Notes: generated by a model from the letters alone, not told the origin. A DNA stretch of 64,000 bases from Acanthococcus lagerstroemiae (GCA_031841125.1 CM063114.1:5394001-5458000); one strand, 5' to 3'. Numbered from the stretch's first letter, positions 33,471-46,607 are shown. Translations and numbers: made by a program.

Positions 33471-34921
33471 GAGTTAGTCCCTTCCTCTTCACTGTACAGC
33501 AAACCGCTTTCCCATCTTTCCTCCCCGTCCTTCCAACGATTCTCTGTGATCCACATCCGTGATCTTTTCCAAACTTGCAGTTTTCCTCCCTCCACCCTTC
33601 CCGCACTGCCGGCATCCGCTGCTAATGCAACTGATAAGCGGGTGGTCACTTCACTTCTTCTTCTTTTTTAATGTATTCTGGACTTCACTTTTTGCTCACG
33701 TTCTTTATAACCAGCTGCGGATTTAAAAGCCAAGCTGCTACAGGCACTCAACAAAATGTCTTCCTCACCCGCTTCATATCCTCCTAATGAGCTACAGGTC
33801 AAAAATTAATTATTTTTCAGTTATGTTTTCTGCAACTGTTACCTTTTTTCTGTCTGCCTCTTCTTCTTTTTCTCTTTTTCCGAATTTCCTTCCTTTTTCC
33901 CGCTGTTTTTGTACAACATTTTGCCGCCGCTTCGAAATCTGTCAACATAGGCACTTGCCTAATGTGCCTATCGGGATCTCCATCGCTAGAACTGATACCG
34001 CATATACGTAGTTCGATCTTTTGGGGGGAGGGTGTCCAAACCCCACCCTCTTCCCCGGTATCTGCATCTGCCCTCAGCTCTTATGATTCACCCGCCAACC
34101 ATGAACAAACATGCACATCCACCTACAGATAAGCTAACACTTTTATACATATTACAGAAGAGGAGAGATTTTGATATGAGACGCTACATTTTTATAAGCA
34201 GTTTGAACTTACTAATAGTTGCTGTGGAAAAAAAAAAAAAAAAAAAAAAATAGGCGCATTAGCCTATTATACTTTAGGTATTAAAACCTCCTTTGTTGTT
34301 TCTGTTCCTAACCTTTTTTGTGCATGTTCGTGCGTGGGTCGATAAACGAATCGCCGTGTAGCCGATAGCCGGTTCTTGGCTTGGAAAAGGTTCCCTGAGA
34401 CGCGCTACTGAAATTTACGAAAATTTAAAACTGCAAATAGCTTCAACGCTCATTGCCTTCAGTTGGAGGGCTCTGATCTATTTGCAGTTTACTGCTTCAT
34501 ATTTGTGTTATTCAGAGGAAAATGTTGGTGTTTTCAAAAATTCAGTCGAATAATTAGAAGGAATGCTGAAGATAGTTTTCAAAAACTGAAATTTTAGGGC
34601 TTTTGGAGGTGATACGTGGTTGAAAATGGGCTGTGTGGTACAGAAATGGGTACGAAACAATATCCAAATATTATGGTTGTTTTAGTTCATACGAACACAT
34701 CCAGAAAGTACGAACCCCCAGCTCTTATGGTTCAGCCGCCAATCTCGAACAAACAAACACACAGACATACATTCACTTTTATATAGTAGATATATCAAGA
34801 AATGTAGGTTTCAGTTGATGTAATTTTAGGTATATGATGGCTGAAAAAAAGAACATTTTACGTCTGAGATAGTGCTGTACTTATTTGTGCTAGATATCAT
34901 AATAATGAACCTATAAAATTA
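33471..34921. repeat. two related LINE 3'-end-like segments
   Basis: The segments 34073-34150 and 34715-34800 share CAGCTCTTATG(A/G)TTCA(C/G)CCGCCAA, then a CA-rich stretch (AACAAACA...) and ACTTTTATA. This layout is common at the 3' ends of insect LINEs. A pure A-run of about 24 nt lies at 34228-34252. No RT coding sequence was found between them. Confidence 0.45.
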
Positions 34922-35372
34922 ATTTTGACATTTTCATGTTGTTATTTCGGCACACAACGGGAAAAGGTGTTACTTTGGAGCGTCACGAAAATCGCGTTAT
35001 GAAAATGGACGCTATTCAGCCTAAGGGAATCAACTAGCAAAATCTGTTTTTTGAGAACAGGTGATTCGAAGTTCAAGAGCCATGTAGAAACTATATGACG
35101 TAGCGTTTACTAATAAGCTTTTTTCAACGTGAGTACTCATTTTTGAATATCGGGGGCCCTATTTTGAAAAATCCTACTTTTTACTCTCTTTCCAACGATA
35201 CTAATGAATTGTTTTGTTTACAAACGTTGGTTAGTTCCCTTACGCTGAATAGTGTCCAAATAGCGTTACGAGCTGGCTAGGCTGGCTGGCTGGCTGACTT
35301 TTTTTAACTTGACATTTGCATGTCTTTACATCGACACCCAAAAGGGAAAAACGTTACATTTTGCGCGTTACG
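34922..35372. repeat. 65-bp direct repeat flanking a MITE
   Basis: TTGACATTT(T/G)CATGT... with GGGAAAA and GTTAC downstream occurs at 34922-34985 and again at 35311-35372. Between them sit the MITE at 35006-35258 and a GGCT microsatellite. The MITE probably inserted between, or duplicated with, an older tandem pair. Confidence 0.55.
35006..35258. mobile_element. MITE family A, copy 1 (253 bp)
   Basis: Terminal inverted repeats TGGACGCTATTCAGCCTAAG (left) and TGGACACTATTCAGCGTAAG (right, complement). It aligns over its full length with 49997-50248, including GTTCAAGAGCCAT, GAAACTATATGAC and CTTTCCAACGATACTAAT. It has no coding capacity. Confidence 0.8.
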
Positions 35373-35412
35373 TTTCTGACTGACTGGCTGACTGGCTGAA
35401 TGACTGACTGCG
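35274..35412. repeat. GGCT/GACT tetranucleotide tracts
   Basis: GGCTGGCTGGCTGAC at 35281-35299 and (CTGACTGG)n at 35379-35412. Confidence 0.75.
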
Positions 35413-35773
35413 CAGGGCCATGCATATGCGAGCCTATGCGTCGTACTTCCCCCAACCATCCTCAGTATCAAAAATTTCCATGGAATTAACAACAAGGCTG
35501 CAGACTACAGTTGGGCAGCAACAACACGGCTGCAGAATGTAGTTGCGCAGGGCGCAGCAAAGTTAAATTCTAGACATGAAAATGCTCTCCCGTTATCGCA
35601 GACCCGTCTGTAACATGACGAAAATAAAATAAAATGAAATGAATAAATAAATAAATAATATCGACTTATCAGTAATCGAGGTTAATATCGACTTCTCAGT
35701 CATCAATTATATTCGTTATAGTTTTGCTCAAGTACATATTATATCTAGTGGTAAAGGCACATAAAATGCTAAA

Positions 35774-36031
35774 ATGGAGTCATTTCCATTTGATTGTTTA
35801 TCCCCTAAAATGGTCATTGAAGTCATTTATGGTGAATTATCTCCTTCAAATTCTGGAAATCTTGCTGATTATGAAGAAACTTATTTTTCAACGCAATTTG
35901 TCATTCTGTATACTGAGTATTGGAATAATTACCCCCATCTTCATAAAATTTTTACATATGTAACTAATGACAACATTCATCAACGGTACCAAAAATTCCA
36001 CAAAAATGAAAACCCTTCCGTCCTATTCTGA
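35774..36031 (+). CDS. 85-aa open frame, unknown
   Basis: ATG at 35774, followed by a mixed-composition peptide with aromatic residues (LYTEYWNNYPHLHKIFTYV) and a Gln/Lys/His-rich end. The composition is more protein-like than most random frames here. No family is recognised and no splice or promoter context is clear. It may be a fragment of an unrecognised element. Confidence 0.25.
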   Translation: MESFPFDCLSPKMVIEVIYGELSPSNSGNLADYEETYFSTQFVILYTEYWNNYPHLHKIFTYVTNDNIHQRYQKFHKNENPSVLF

Positions 36032-37412
36032 CTCAAGAGTCATCAAGACATTAAATGTAATTGAAATCGTGATAAATCAATATGTACATTATGTTCAATA
36101 GAAATTTTAATAATCAATCTACTGTGATTGACACGCATTTGCCTTTCATTACAATTTGCCTTTTCTTGTTGCACAACTTGTGAACAGCTAATGAATACAA
36201 TCCCGATTGGCTATCCACTGGGTCTTGCAACACTCGTACGCATAGCTGATGGGTCTGTTCCTGATTGGCTGCCCGCAGCCCGCTCACGATTATTCATGCA
36301 ACTCCACTCATAACCCTGTGTTGTAAATTTAATGTATCCTGCACGTCGAGTGGAGTGGCTGCACTGTATTACTGCCCCATGCAGTAGGTTGGCCTGGCAC
36401 GCTGACATAATCGGTGTGCATGTGTGCAGCTGTGCGTTGTGTAGTCTGTATTCGAATGTGAACGTCGTATTAAAATACAGGAGTTAACTGCTGTAGTTGT
36501 TCCTTTATCCGCGTTTATTACGCCTGATTGTAGTGGTGATCTAAGCCGAAGTCGACGTCGGCTCGGAACGCCGAACCTGTTACGACTTGCTGTGAACTCA
36601 CTGAATAACAACATAACAGCAATCGTGTTCTCTGTTCTGTTAGTAATTCGTGTTATCTGCGTAGTGCGTGTACCTGCCTGCGTTCGATTCTGTTAATATT
36701 TCGCGATTCGCGTTGTTCTTTTTCGCGTTCAGAAGAATTTTGGAAGATTTCGAGCTATAGTGAGCAAACATCAGGTCAGATTATCATGTATTTATATTAT
36801 TTTTGTTTCATGATGGTTGAATTTCCTATATATTTCACTCGCATGTAAAGGCCACGCTCCATTGTGCAAAGGCAAGGCCGTCTACAACTAATAGGCCCGA
36901 ACCCACAACTTGGCCAAGTTGCGTGAAAAGGCTGACTTTAACACAGTATGAATGTTTCCCGTTTTTCTATCCATTACTCGAGAACTACGCACTATTAGGT
37001 AAAGACGTAAGAATTAAAATTGAAGATCATATAATTCTCGTTCTAATGAGTGTAATTTCAAGGAAATAAAAGGAACATAAGTAATCACTCTGAATATAAT
37101 CGGATCTTATGAGACGACTTTCACGTTTTTCTATCAATTATTACTCGCGAATCACGCACTTTTTGGAAAAGGACGTTAGAATTAAAATTGAAGATCATAA
37201 AATTCTCGTTTAATGAGAGTATTTTCAAGGAAATAGAACAAATATAATCGGATGTTGAAAATTGAGAAAGGTTATAAAGTATTCGTAGTTTTCCTTCTTT
37301 GATGAACCACTGATTTGGAGACGGGACAGACAAATTCGTGAGTTTTCTCAGTCCTCGACATTTCCAGTCATATAATATCCGATCGTGCCGCTGATCGTAC
37401 CACTTTCATTAA
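36032..37412. other. spacer with a promoter-like GC-richer segment
   Basis: Between 36180 and 36780 the sequence is GC-richer, has two CCAAT-box complements (GATTGGCTATCCACTGGG and GATTGGCTGCCCGCAG) and a (C/G)TTCG-rich tail, and reads TGGTGATCTAAGCCG at 36527. It could be a solo LTR with a leader or a host 5' region. Nothing decisive. Confidence 0.3.
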
Positions 37413-37494
37413 TACAGTATGTGTCTTTTAAAACGCAACCTTGATTTCATGCGCGCGCAGCTCTATACTAAGAGCATATCGAGCTAAACCTGTT

Positions 37495-37815
37495 CGTTAA
37501 GCTAGGTTTGCACAGGGATACTTTGGTGTCTGGACAATAAAGTTTCTTGCTAGTTGCTCAGCACCATCCCGTTTACACGCAAGACATTACACAGGGACAC
37601 TTTCGTGTCTAGACAATAAACCAATCAGAATTGTAGTAGCAGTCACGTGGTGAGAAACTATTGGGACACAAACGAAAAAAGTTGCCCGGGTCTCAACTTT
37701 AGTTCCTTTGAGTTTCCTAAAGAAAGTTTGCTTTCTCGCCTGTCTACATGAAGCAACTAGCAAGAAACTTTATTGTCTAGATACCAAAGTATCCCCGTGT
37801 AAACCTAGCTTTACG
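37495..37815. mobile_element. nested MITE (321 bp) with long inverted repeats
   Basis: Arms of about 65 bp (37495-37559 and 37751-37815) pair with few mismatches (GCTAGGTTTGCACAGGGATA against its near complement; also CAATAAAGTTTCTTGCTAGT). A third, direct, partial copy of the arm lies at 37588-37620 (ACACAGGGACACTTTCGTGT). The target duplication is unclear. Confidence 0.8.
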
Positions 37816-37854
37816 TTACGGAACGCGCGTGTGCTTACAGTGCTGAGCGCAGAC

Positions 37855-38625
37855 GAGGAGTTATCTGTCAAAAGGGCCCCTGTCAGCAATTATGATTTTG
37901 AGAAAAACCACTTTAAAGTTTCCAAGCTGAAATTAATGCTTTCAGACTGATTTAACTGAAAAATATGTTATTATAAAAAGTTTTCACTGTGATTCCATTA
38001 ATAGAAATGACTGATTAATTAATTAGTTCGTTCAAAAACAAATGCGGACGAATTAAGAAAGAAGGACAATGACAGGGGCCCTTTTTAGAGCGATGGAAAA
38101 ATTAGTGTGGTGGAACGTGTCGTGGTTTATCAGTATCTGTTTTCCCATGATAATATTGGTGAATTTTATGCATTTACTCTTCTACTTTGCTTGTTTCCAT
38201 ACATTAATACAACTTATGAAACAATAATAAAATTCCTAACTCGCTGTATGATGAGTTATTGTCAGTTCTCGTGATTGAAGCTAATGTAATTGCGAAGATG
38301 TCTCTCCCTGCTCATAACGCAACCAAAATGTGTAATTTCTGGGGTGTATTTTCGTGGATAAAGTTACTCACTTTTCACTCTATGATAAAATGTAATGTAT
38401 GCTTGGTTGTATGGACTATATGACGAGTTTGTACTTATTTCGGCATAGAATCGATGTTAATACAATGCGTTTGTAATCATTTATTAGAGCCAATTTCGCT
38501 GAATATCATATGTTGGTACATAAAGCGGGGGTTTTCTGATAGAGTAAGACACGGAGAATTCGAAAATCAGCATCTCCGCAAAAAAGGCCCCCGCTCAACA
38601 GGGGCCCTTTTGACATATAACTCCT
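37855..38625. mobile_element. nested DNA transposon derivative (771 bp)
   Basis: The 29-bp terminal inverted repeats differ at one position (GAGGAGTTATCTGTCAAAAG outermost). The inner part of the repeat recurs at 38070-38085 (TGACAGGGGCCCTTTT). It shares its termini with the 89-bp foldback at 1496-1584. No transposase was found, and the flanking bases give no clear target duplication. Confidence 0.85.
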
Positions 38626-38701
38626 CAGATATTGTTGGTCGGCCTGTCATTATTCTGTGTGTTGGGGTGAATTATTCTTGACAATTTTTACGGTGGTTTT
38701 T

Positions 38702-38955
38702 AATCAAGAACAACAAATTTTTGTAATCGAACATTATTTTTGCTCGTTATCCTATGCGGAAACGGAAAGAAAATTGTAGAAACATTTTACTAATGTTCCA
38801 CCGCCGAATAAAACATCAATTGTGCGATTGGTAACCAAGTTTAGAAAAACGGGGTCAGTCCTGAATGCTTCCCATACAAGAAAACGTACCCTTTTAACAC
38901 CCCGAAAACTGGCATCAACTGGGCCATCATTTTCAATAACTTTGATAACTTTTTA
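38702..38955 (+). pseudogene. mariner-type transposase, N-terminal HTH only
   Basis: One frame reads QEQQIFVIEHYFCSLSYAET, an in-frame TAG, then NVPPPNKTSIVRLVTKFRKT and GSVLNASHTRKRTLLTPRKL before a stop at about 38953. This is the DNA-binding helix-turn-helix found at the start of many insect mariner-like transposases (the DUF4817 type). The catalytic DDE/D part is absent. It lies within the TA-flanked element at 37415-39071 and is surely its relic. Confidence 0.82.
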
Positions 38956-39073
38956 AACATTATTTTTATATTCTCAGCGTTCCGTGTCTTACGTAAGCAA
39001 TTTTGTATTCATTACAAGCATTTATTTTAGAAATTTTGATTTTTGGGCTGCGTTTTAAAAGACACATACTGTA

Positions 39074-39680
39074 GTAATGGGATCGAACTCATCAGCTCTT
39101 AAAAGTTAAAACTGGTCTGATGGTTAGTTTGATAACACCACACAACAAACTGAGATTTTTGAAACCCGCATAAAGGAAAATAGATGATTCTTAATGTATT
39201 TTTCACGCTGAATTCAAATATGATATTAAAAATTCTCAGTTAGCTAATCATTTTCTACGTTTGCTAGGAAATTTAATTGTGTATTATAAGAAGTTGTTTT
39301 ATTTTATGTGGCGACACTGATGGTGTATTAAACTGATATTACTGATAAGCTACCTCTTCGTTACTGTTGGTTTGTGGTTTGTATTACATATTGAACATTG
39401 TAATAGAAAACGTCCGTGTTGTTCTCTGTGTTCTGTAAGTATTATTCCATTTCAACAAGGAGTGTTGTGATTATCATGAATACCTATTCGGGCACTGAAT
39501 TCTGATGAACACATTATTAATTAAATTTATTGTCGGAACACATATCTAGTTCACTTACATCTCGTAAAAGAAAACAATAAACTGTAATACTGGAAGAAAA
39601 AGGCGTTATTTTCCGCTGAAGAGATCGTCTTTTTCAAAATTGTTGTTCCATCACTTCATCGTTAACGATAGAATCTTCAC
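39074..39680. other. spacer
   Basis: AT-rich, no feature recognised. Confidence 0.4.
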
Positions 39681-39688
39681 GTTGTAAA

Positions 39689-40267
39689 CAGGGCTGTTTA
39701 GCTAAGCCGGAACTTTTTGCCGTTAGCTGATTGATTTTGGCCCAAAATGGGCTAGCCATTAGCTAGCTAATGAAATCATGTTAGCAATTATCTTATCCGT
39801 GAGCCATTGAAATTTGATTTGCTAACAGCTATTTTTTTTTTTTTTTAACAGAAAACAAGAAAAAAAGGCCAATCACCACCTCAACAAGAGAACTCTTTTG
39901 TCGAACACCATGCCAATGTCAGTCATACATGATAAAATGATCAGGAAGGGTTCTCTTGTCAGAGTAACGATCGGATCCTTTTTCTTGTCGAGTTGTAACT
40001 TTGTAAGGTTGTAAGTTGTAGCCCTCAGTGACCTCAGCCTCAGATGCCTCACACCCTCACTGCTTTAGTCCTCATCACGGTAGTCACGGTTAGAGAGTTA
40101 CTGTTCACAGACGCATTTCACAGGCTTCACTCTTCGGTACTTCAGTCTTCACATGATAACCATACTGATGTTTTTAGCCTCTAGTTAGTCGTTAGCCGAA
40201 TCCAATCGTTTGGAAACGTTCGATTTTAACTAAGTTTTTAACTTTTCTAATTGGCTGAGCAGCCCTG
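39689..40267. mobile_element. hAT-type MITE with 8-bp target duplication
   Basis: The 579-bp element starts CAGGGCTGTTTAGCTAAGCC and its other end, reversed, reads CAGGGCTGCTCAGCCAATTA. It is flanked by the exact 8-bp duplication GTTGTAAA (39681-39688 and 40268-40275). Ends in CAGGGCTG and an 8-bp duplication define hAT. There is no coding capacity. Confidence 0.93.
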
Positions 40268-40275
40268 GTTGTAAA

Positions 40276-43200
40276 GGCTGCGGGGCAGCTTTGTCACAAA
40301 AGTAGCCCCATTTTACGGTAGCGTGAAAACGAAGCGAAGTGGAGGAAGCGCGTATTAAGAGCGATTGTGTTCGTTTTTCACAGTAGTTTGTTAGATAATA
40401 CAATTTCGCTTTCCGATGTTGCTTCTTTCTTGTAGTGCGATAATTGGGGTCAGGCAAAATCAGCTAAGTCCATCGTTTTCCCCCTAACGTTGTTCCAGGA
40501 GGGTGGAAACGGTATGTTTTCCCATTCTCGATAACTGTATCTTAACCGTGAACGTTCGCTTCTGCCAACCCATCCATTTGCATGCACCAACTACTGGTGG
40601 AAAATTGTTTCTCACTCTTTCTTCGATTTTCTCGAACCTGCGAAAATGGACTTCACTGATTTTGGAAAAACGGTTTCCAATTGACTTGCCTTCAAAATTT
40701 AAACAAAATGTCGAATTGTGGGAATTTCGGAGCGCCGATTTTGATACTTTATTTGATTTTCCATGTGTTGTTTGCACTATCCTCCCTTTGCCTTCATGTT
40801 GATACTTGGCCCAGTTTTCAAAGTTGAGTGAATTTCAGTCCTTCCATGGGGAACATGTTGAATTTGGGGCCCAAATTGGAATAAATTGGCCCTTCCGGGA
40901 TTGCTTTACTTATGGGGGGGGGGGAGTACGGTTGAGGTTATTGCAATGGGAAATGGGATGTAAGAAATCGGTACCTTCCTGATACAAGTAACGTTTGTAA
41001 GAGTAACTTCTTAGCGTTACATTTTGAGAACCTCAGGCTATGCACACTCGAACTATATCCGCTGTCAAAGTTTCGCAATCGTTCCCGGGAATACTCGAAC
41101 AGTTGTCCGAGTAAAAGCTACAATCTTGAACACAATACATAGCGTTTTGTGCACCTGAAGCTTTAAAATGCATTATCGGATCAGACTCTGTATGTGTTAA
41201 ATCAACACGACTTTCGACCATCCGGACGCGATTTTGTGTACTCGCTAATACTGTTCGTATATAGCACCTTCATTGTCACTGTCACATAATTCGAGCTGCG
41301 GATGGAATATTTGTTCGTCGGGTAATTACCCGCCGCTGAAATTTCCCTGACAAAGCTGGAGGAAATTTTCCGCTCGACCGGAGCTAATTTAGTTTTGAGC
41401 ACCTACCAGATCCTCTGTGCGATGTCGTTCTCATATAATTCCGTCTATTCGTTCGCGCCTCGCTGTGTCCGAGATTTGACCCTCGACAAATGAACGTCCT
41501 CTATCTCCATATTTCATCATCCGGTTCATTAGAAAAGCCGAGTGATTTCTGACAATACGTTATTCACGTCTCGTCGCGATTTTTACAGCCATTGATTAAT
41601 CGCGTCGGAAGAGCGCGAAAATTAGCTTCGACTTTTGAGCCGAAAGTTATGGCGAGAAGCGGGGTGAATAAAACTCACACAAATAAAAAACACTTCGATC
41701 GTATATAGGAAATTATAAAACTAACTTCGGTGTTTTATTAATTAATCTTATCCCCCAGACGGGCCATAACGCAATTTCGTTGTCAAAAAGTTTTTCTCGA
41801 TCATCTTCAGAGTACAGCTGCTGCTTTGACACTTTCAAAAGGAAAATGCGGAGTATTGGGATGACAGAACACACATGAGAATAGAATACTGGGAAGACAA
41901 ATGGACGTTACTATAAAGGAAATAGAACTTCTAGAATATAAGAGGTCTAAAAATAAAATGCCCGATCAACTGAGTAGCCTTTGAGAAACAGTTATTTATA
42001 TAAAGAAAAAGAGGGGGAAAAAAGGAAGAATGAAAAACAAAGTATTCGAAGGTAGTCGCTAGAGACTTAGTATGCAATTTGATACAGCTGAGAATTTTTT
42101 TTTTTGTAAGAAATCGGAATTTCCCATTATTAAATTCCCTTGTTTTCCTCCGGAAATTTGGAAGATCCGGACATCTCCCCGGACCTGTAGCTTATCGGTT
42201 TTCGAATTCTTCTGAAACTCCTACGTTGGAAAACTTATTCCAGGTAAACCTAACTTTTGCGTAGGAAACGAAGGAGAAAGAACGTCGAACTTTTATTTGT
42301 TCTTTGTATTGGATTCGAAGAATGCAACAAGTTTTTATAAACATTTTTCGTTATTCAGTCTGCACCGTTAGGTACTTATCTTGTAACAGTAACTTTGTGT
42401 AATGGAATGAGTATAAGTCAAACGAAGTAAGTCGACTTATGCTTTTCCAAAGTCATTCGCGTTTTCAGAATCCTTGAAGGCTTGACGTCTTAATAATCTA
42501 CCGTTGAAATGTGATGGCGCAATCTGTAACCATTCTAGTTATAAATAATGAAAGAATCATTACCTTGCAAGAAAATATAATTAAATCACCGGGGGGGGGG
42601 GCGTAAGCTCTTCTAAGCAGTCAGTTCGAAACTTCCCTTCAGTCTCTATGTATCTTTATAATGCGAGTGGTCACAAAATCTTTTCCGGTGAAGGCCCCTT
42701 ATTTGTAGTACTGGCAAATGACGCCATATTCAGGTAATTAATCCGCAAAAATTCAGTACAGCTAAAATTTGGTATGGACGTATCGTTGACCTTCCTAATA
42801 AACATATTTGAAATCCACGAGAACCCCAGCGTTTGCCATCCCCTAGAGATCGAACACACCAAAATTTGTAAAAATACTGAGATCTATGAAACATAGGAGA
42901 AAATTTATAAACAAAAATTGTTCCTTATGGTGTACTACATAAAATAGGTTTTACAATTTCAACTACATACGTAATGCCCTAAGTAAGGGGGGGGGGTGTG
43001 AAAATGATTCCTTAATACTAGCCCGGTGGGGAAACTGTAGAAATTTATTCATTTTTACTGAGGTACCGAATCTTTAGGAAGCGAAGCTGTTAACCATCCC
43101 GGGGCTCCTTTCTCTGCGTCCATGTCTATCTCATATTTTGAGAATTTTTCTCTCTCTGTGACTCCTTTTTTAACTCCTCCCCGAGGTATAACACACATGA

Positions 43201-45742
43201 GAAGCTGTGTCTTTGTAATGTAATGATTTGGAGAGGGTTTATTGTGATTGATATTTTTGAGAATATAAGTGGATCAAATTACATCTGGATATCAAATGCA
43301 CAGTATTCGAAGTCTTTGAATTCAACTTACTAGATTCACCTCAAGTTGAAAATTTTGGCCTCGAAGCACGGACGTAGCTAAAATGGGCAGCGGACAGTGG
43401 GCCCCCAGTAAAACCTTTGGTACTAGAATTCGTAAATTGAACAAAAGAAGGTGGCAAATAGAAAGTCTGAAGATATTTTCTTGCTTTTTAATTGTAATTT
43501 TGGTACATATTTGGCAAAATTTACTCGATTAGTTCGCATTCCATGTTCTGTCCCTCACCTTTACCGAGAAAATCCTGTCTTGTCACGTCTCTGCATCCCT
43601 GCATCGGGAGCGAAAATGGACATCAAAAATGTTAAGAAATACCGTGTAGTTATAAGTGTCTTCAAGGGTTATGTATTCGTTTGTTGATTCTATTTTGGTA
43701 ACTGTGGACTCAGAGGATGAGGGAGGAAGGTCCATATGTGAGAAAAGGAAAAATACTTTTAAACTTGAACGGCAGTTTTTAAATTTTGAGAGTCCCGAAA
43801 CTCATTCTTGATGTGATTTCGCCCTCCTAGGGCTGGGGCTTAAGAGTCAGAGTTTCAGGATGGTTAAACTCTTTTCTGATGTTACCTCGATTCTATTTTC
43901 ATAGCTGTAGAATTGGGAAGAACAGGGTGGATGGGACTGGTGAAAGCAAAAAGTACAATACCTACGGCAACTCTTGTGTAGACTCACATTTCTTCAAAAT
44001 GTGGAACATTTACGCGTAACTTGAGTGAATATTTGTTCTAGAATATAAGACTTATTATTGTTAGCTTCAATATTACTACCCTCCTGCAAATGGTACCCTC
44101 TTCTCACCGAGATCTGAATCTAATAACTAGAAACCCTGTCTTCAAAATTTGTTTCGTGTTTTTGATTTTTCTAATCCTAACTTTCGGTCTCTAGTACCAC
44201 ATTTTGTAATTTAGGGTCAAACTGCATCACTAAAAGTTAAGCAACCTCACAACTCAAAGGTTGATGTAACTTTATTTGCATTGTATTTTTCATTTTCTTT
44301 CAATTTTGCCTCCACCCCTGCCTTCGATTCCACAGTTATTAAAGTTGGGTCAAAATACATCTAAACTGAATTCAGTTACCTTGAAATCACTGAGACGACC
44401 TCTAAATTGTATTTAATATTATTTTCGACCTCGAGGCCGATCGTTGGTGAGATAATTTCGAACTTCTAGGGTACATATGGCACAAAAATTGATCTTGAAT
44501 GCTCATCCTTTTTTGAGCCATTAAAACATATTTTCATTATTTAGGTTGCGTGGTACCACTAGGTGAAGACAGAACGATAAGAAATTTTAGGAGTTGGAAA
44601 GTTAATGATGCCCAAGCGTTAAATTTTGACCCGCCTGTGTCCAAAATCTTGTGAGATGAACAAAAATAAAAGTCGGGCGCCTTAAAACACGTACACAAGG
44701 AACGAAATAAAACGCAATAAAGAACAATTTTAATTTTAAAAAGTAAAAATATAATCACACGAATTGTAAAAAATGTGTTGTCCGCGTTAAATTTAATGGG
44801 GCAGGGAATGACTCATTTGCAATATCTCTCAGGATTTTAAGTGAAACCCAATTTTTGCAGGATACTTCTTGCCCTTTAAGACACAAATACATAGCGCATG
44901 GGGTACGAGGAGGGATTCCTGATATGTGTCCAGAGAACCACTAGCAGCTATTTTCAGCAAATTCGAACTTGTAACCAGAAAAGTGCCCCTCAAATGCTAA
45001 TCCGCTTTGTATTCAATGGTGCTGATGAAGTTCCCTATTCATATTCCCATGAATCCTCATTTATATAGGATTTACGACGATTCAATTAGGCAACTTATTG
45101 TACATTAAAAAGACCCAAGCTGGAGGAATCGGAGAACGCAACTCGATAGAAGTAAATCCAGAACTGAATCCAAATTCGAGAATTCAGATTTTTAATCTGT
45201 TTTTCTGGTTTTGAATTCCATGAATGGGACTTTTTTCTGGAAGATTTTGTCTATCCGCAGCATCCATTTGAGGATTTTGAGTATCCAAATCCAAGAATGC
45301 GGATTCTGAATCATTTTCTTCTTCGATTTTGGGTTCTTCGTTGCGGGGTTGGCAATCAGAAATCATGAGCCTTTTCAAAGATATTTTATTCATAAAACTG
45401 ATGATAATATTCTCAGATTTTTCCTGTTTATTTACTGGAATCCTACTCGTTTGTATTGTAATTCTGGTTTTTAATTTTTTGTACTCCATCTGTTCTGAGT
45501 TTTGACAATAATTCTTTTCTTATCGACTACTTTTTATATTTATGTTTACTTTCACATTTTTCATCTTACTAATTTATACTTGATGTTCGATAGTTGTTTC
45601 TAATTTTTGTAAGTAATCAATTTTGAGCTGCAGATATCAATTACTCCCGCTATTTTATTTTCTATGTTCATATTCTACACACAATATTTTAGAACCTATT
45701 TTAGTGTTTCGTGTCCATGTTGGAGTGTGAGTGCACTTGGTA
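40276..45742. other. spacer, nothing recognised
   Basis: Long AT-rich stretch with G-runs at 40914, 42591 and 42987. The sense and antisense open frames at 40484-40802 and the Glu-rich minus-strand frame 45489-45184 have no recognisable product and no good splice context. I see no transposon ends. Confidence 0.4.
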
Positions 45743-45918
45743 ATATTCTGTTTTTAGGGTGTGCCAATTCACTTTTTTGTTTCTATTTCTGTAATCCGTA
45801 GCGCTTCCGGCTGTTAGGCCATCGGAACTCCACTGAAGATGGCCTAACAGCCGAAAGCACTAAGGACTACAGAAACAAAAACAAAAACGTAAATTAGCAC
45901 ACCCTAAAAACAGAATAT
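45743..45918. mobile_element. foldback MITE (176 bp)
   Basis: The arms 45743-45823 and 45838-45918 are near-complementary over about 81 nt (ATATTCTGTTTTTAGGGTGT; GGCTGTTAGGCCATC) around a 14-nt loop. CTTGG occurs just outside both ends (45736-45740 and 45919-45923), consistent with a decayed 7-8-bp duplication. Confidence 0.85.
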
Positions 45919-46607
45919 CTTGGAGTATTTGCATCTGAAAGGACAATAACCGAGTTTTTCGTGTTTAACTTTTTATTTTTCAATCAGTAACAGTAACTGA
46001 TTTCGTGGTAGTGACATTTACAATTTGATAAAAATACATAAAATTACAACTGCGAATGTAAACCTATCGGAAAATTAACTAAGCGGGTCAATTCGATTAA
46101 CAAAATTCATATCTACTTTTCAAATAACGGCGCGAAAATTGAGGTATATTTTTCAAATGAAATATTCTCGACCATTTTCTAAGAATATTCAAAGCTTAAG
46201 CAATTAACAACTCTGCGTCTTGTAGTCGAGAATCCTCTGTTCAGTAGAAGTTCGAGTGCTTGAATTCTTGTATTTCAGAATGATTTCAATGCAGGATTAC
46301 AATTTTCTGATATCGAATCACTCGGCCATAAATTTGCACTGCTGAATTAAGAATTCGCATCTCTTCAACTCATTAACTCATTCATACTCAGCATGAGATA
46401 CCCAAGCGAATATTCTGCATGTGCAAAACGTATCCATGAATTTGATGTGGAATAGAAGTTTTTCAGCTTGATACTGATTTTATTTCTTGATATCAGTCCG
46501 GTTCCATTCTGGTACCTTCAGTAAATTTCCAGGTTATACCAGCTGATGAACATTTTTGAACATTAAAGTATCGCATGAGTACCGTGCAGATTACTATTCT
46601 CTGTGCT

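Larger units (their letters stand above)
37415..39071 (+). mobile_element. mariner-type transposon with nested insertions
   Basis: Bounded by TA duplications (37413-37414 and 39072-39073) and 26-bp terminal inverted repeats matching at 25 positions (CAGTATGTGTCTTTTAAAAC). Inside are a 321-bp MITE (37495-37815), a 771-bp element (37855-38625) and a transposase N-terminal remnant (38702-38955). Only about 565 bp belong to the mariner itself, so it was a non-autonomous deletion copy before or after the other insertions. Confidence 0.88.

Noticed and set aside
36320..36540. Solo LTR (TGTTGTAAATTT... followed by TGGTGATC)
   Set aside because: No second LTR, no target duplication and the primer site does not fit a tRNA I can name. 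Left as a remark only.
45184..45489. 101-codon Glu/Asn-rich minus-strand frame
   Set aside because: Composition reflects local GAATTC/GAATCC-rich low complexity. No domain seen.
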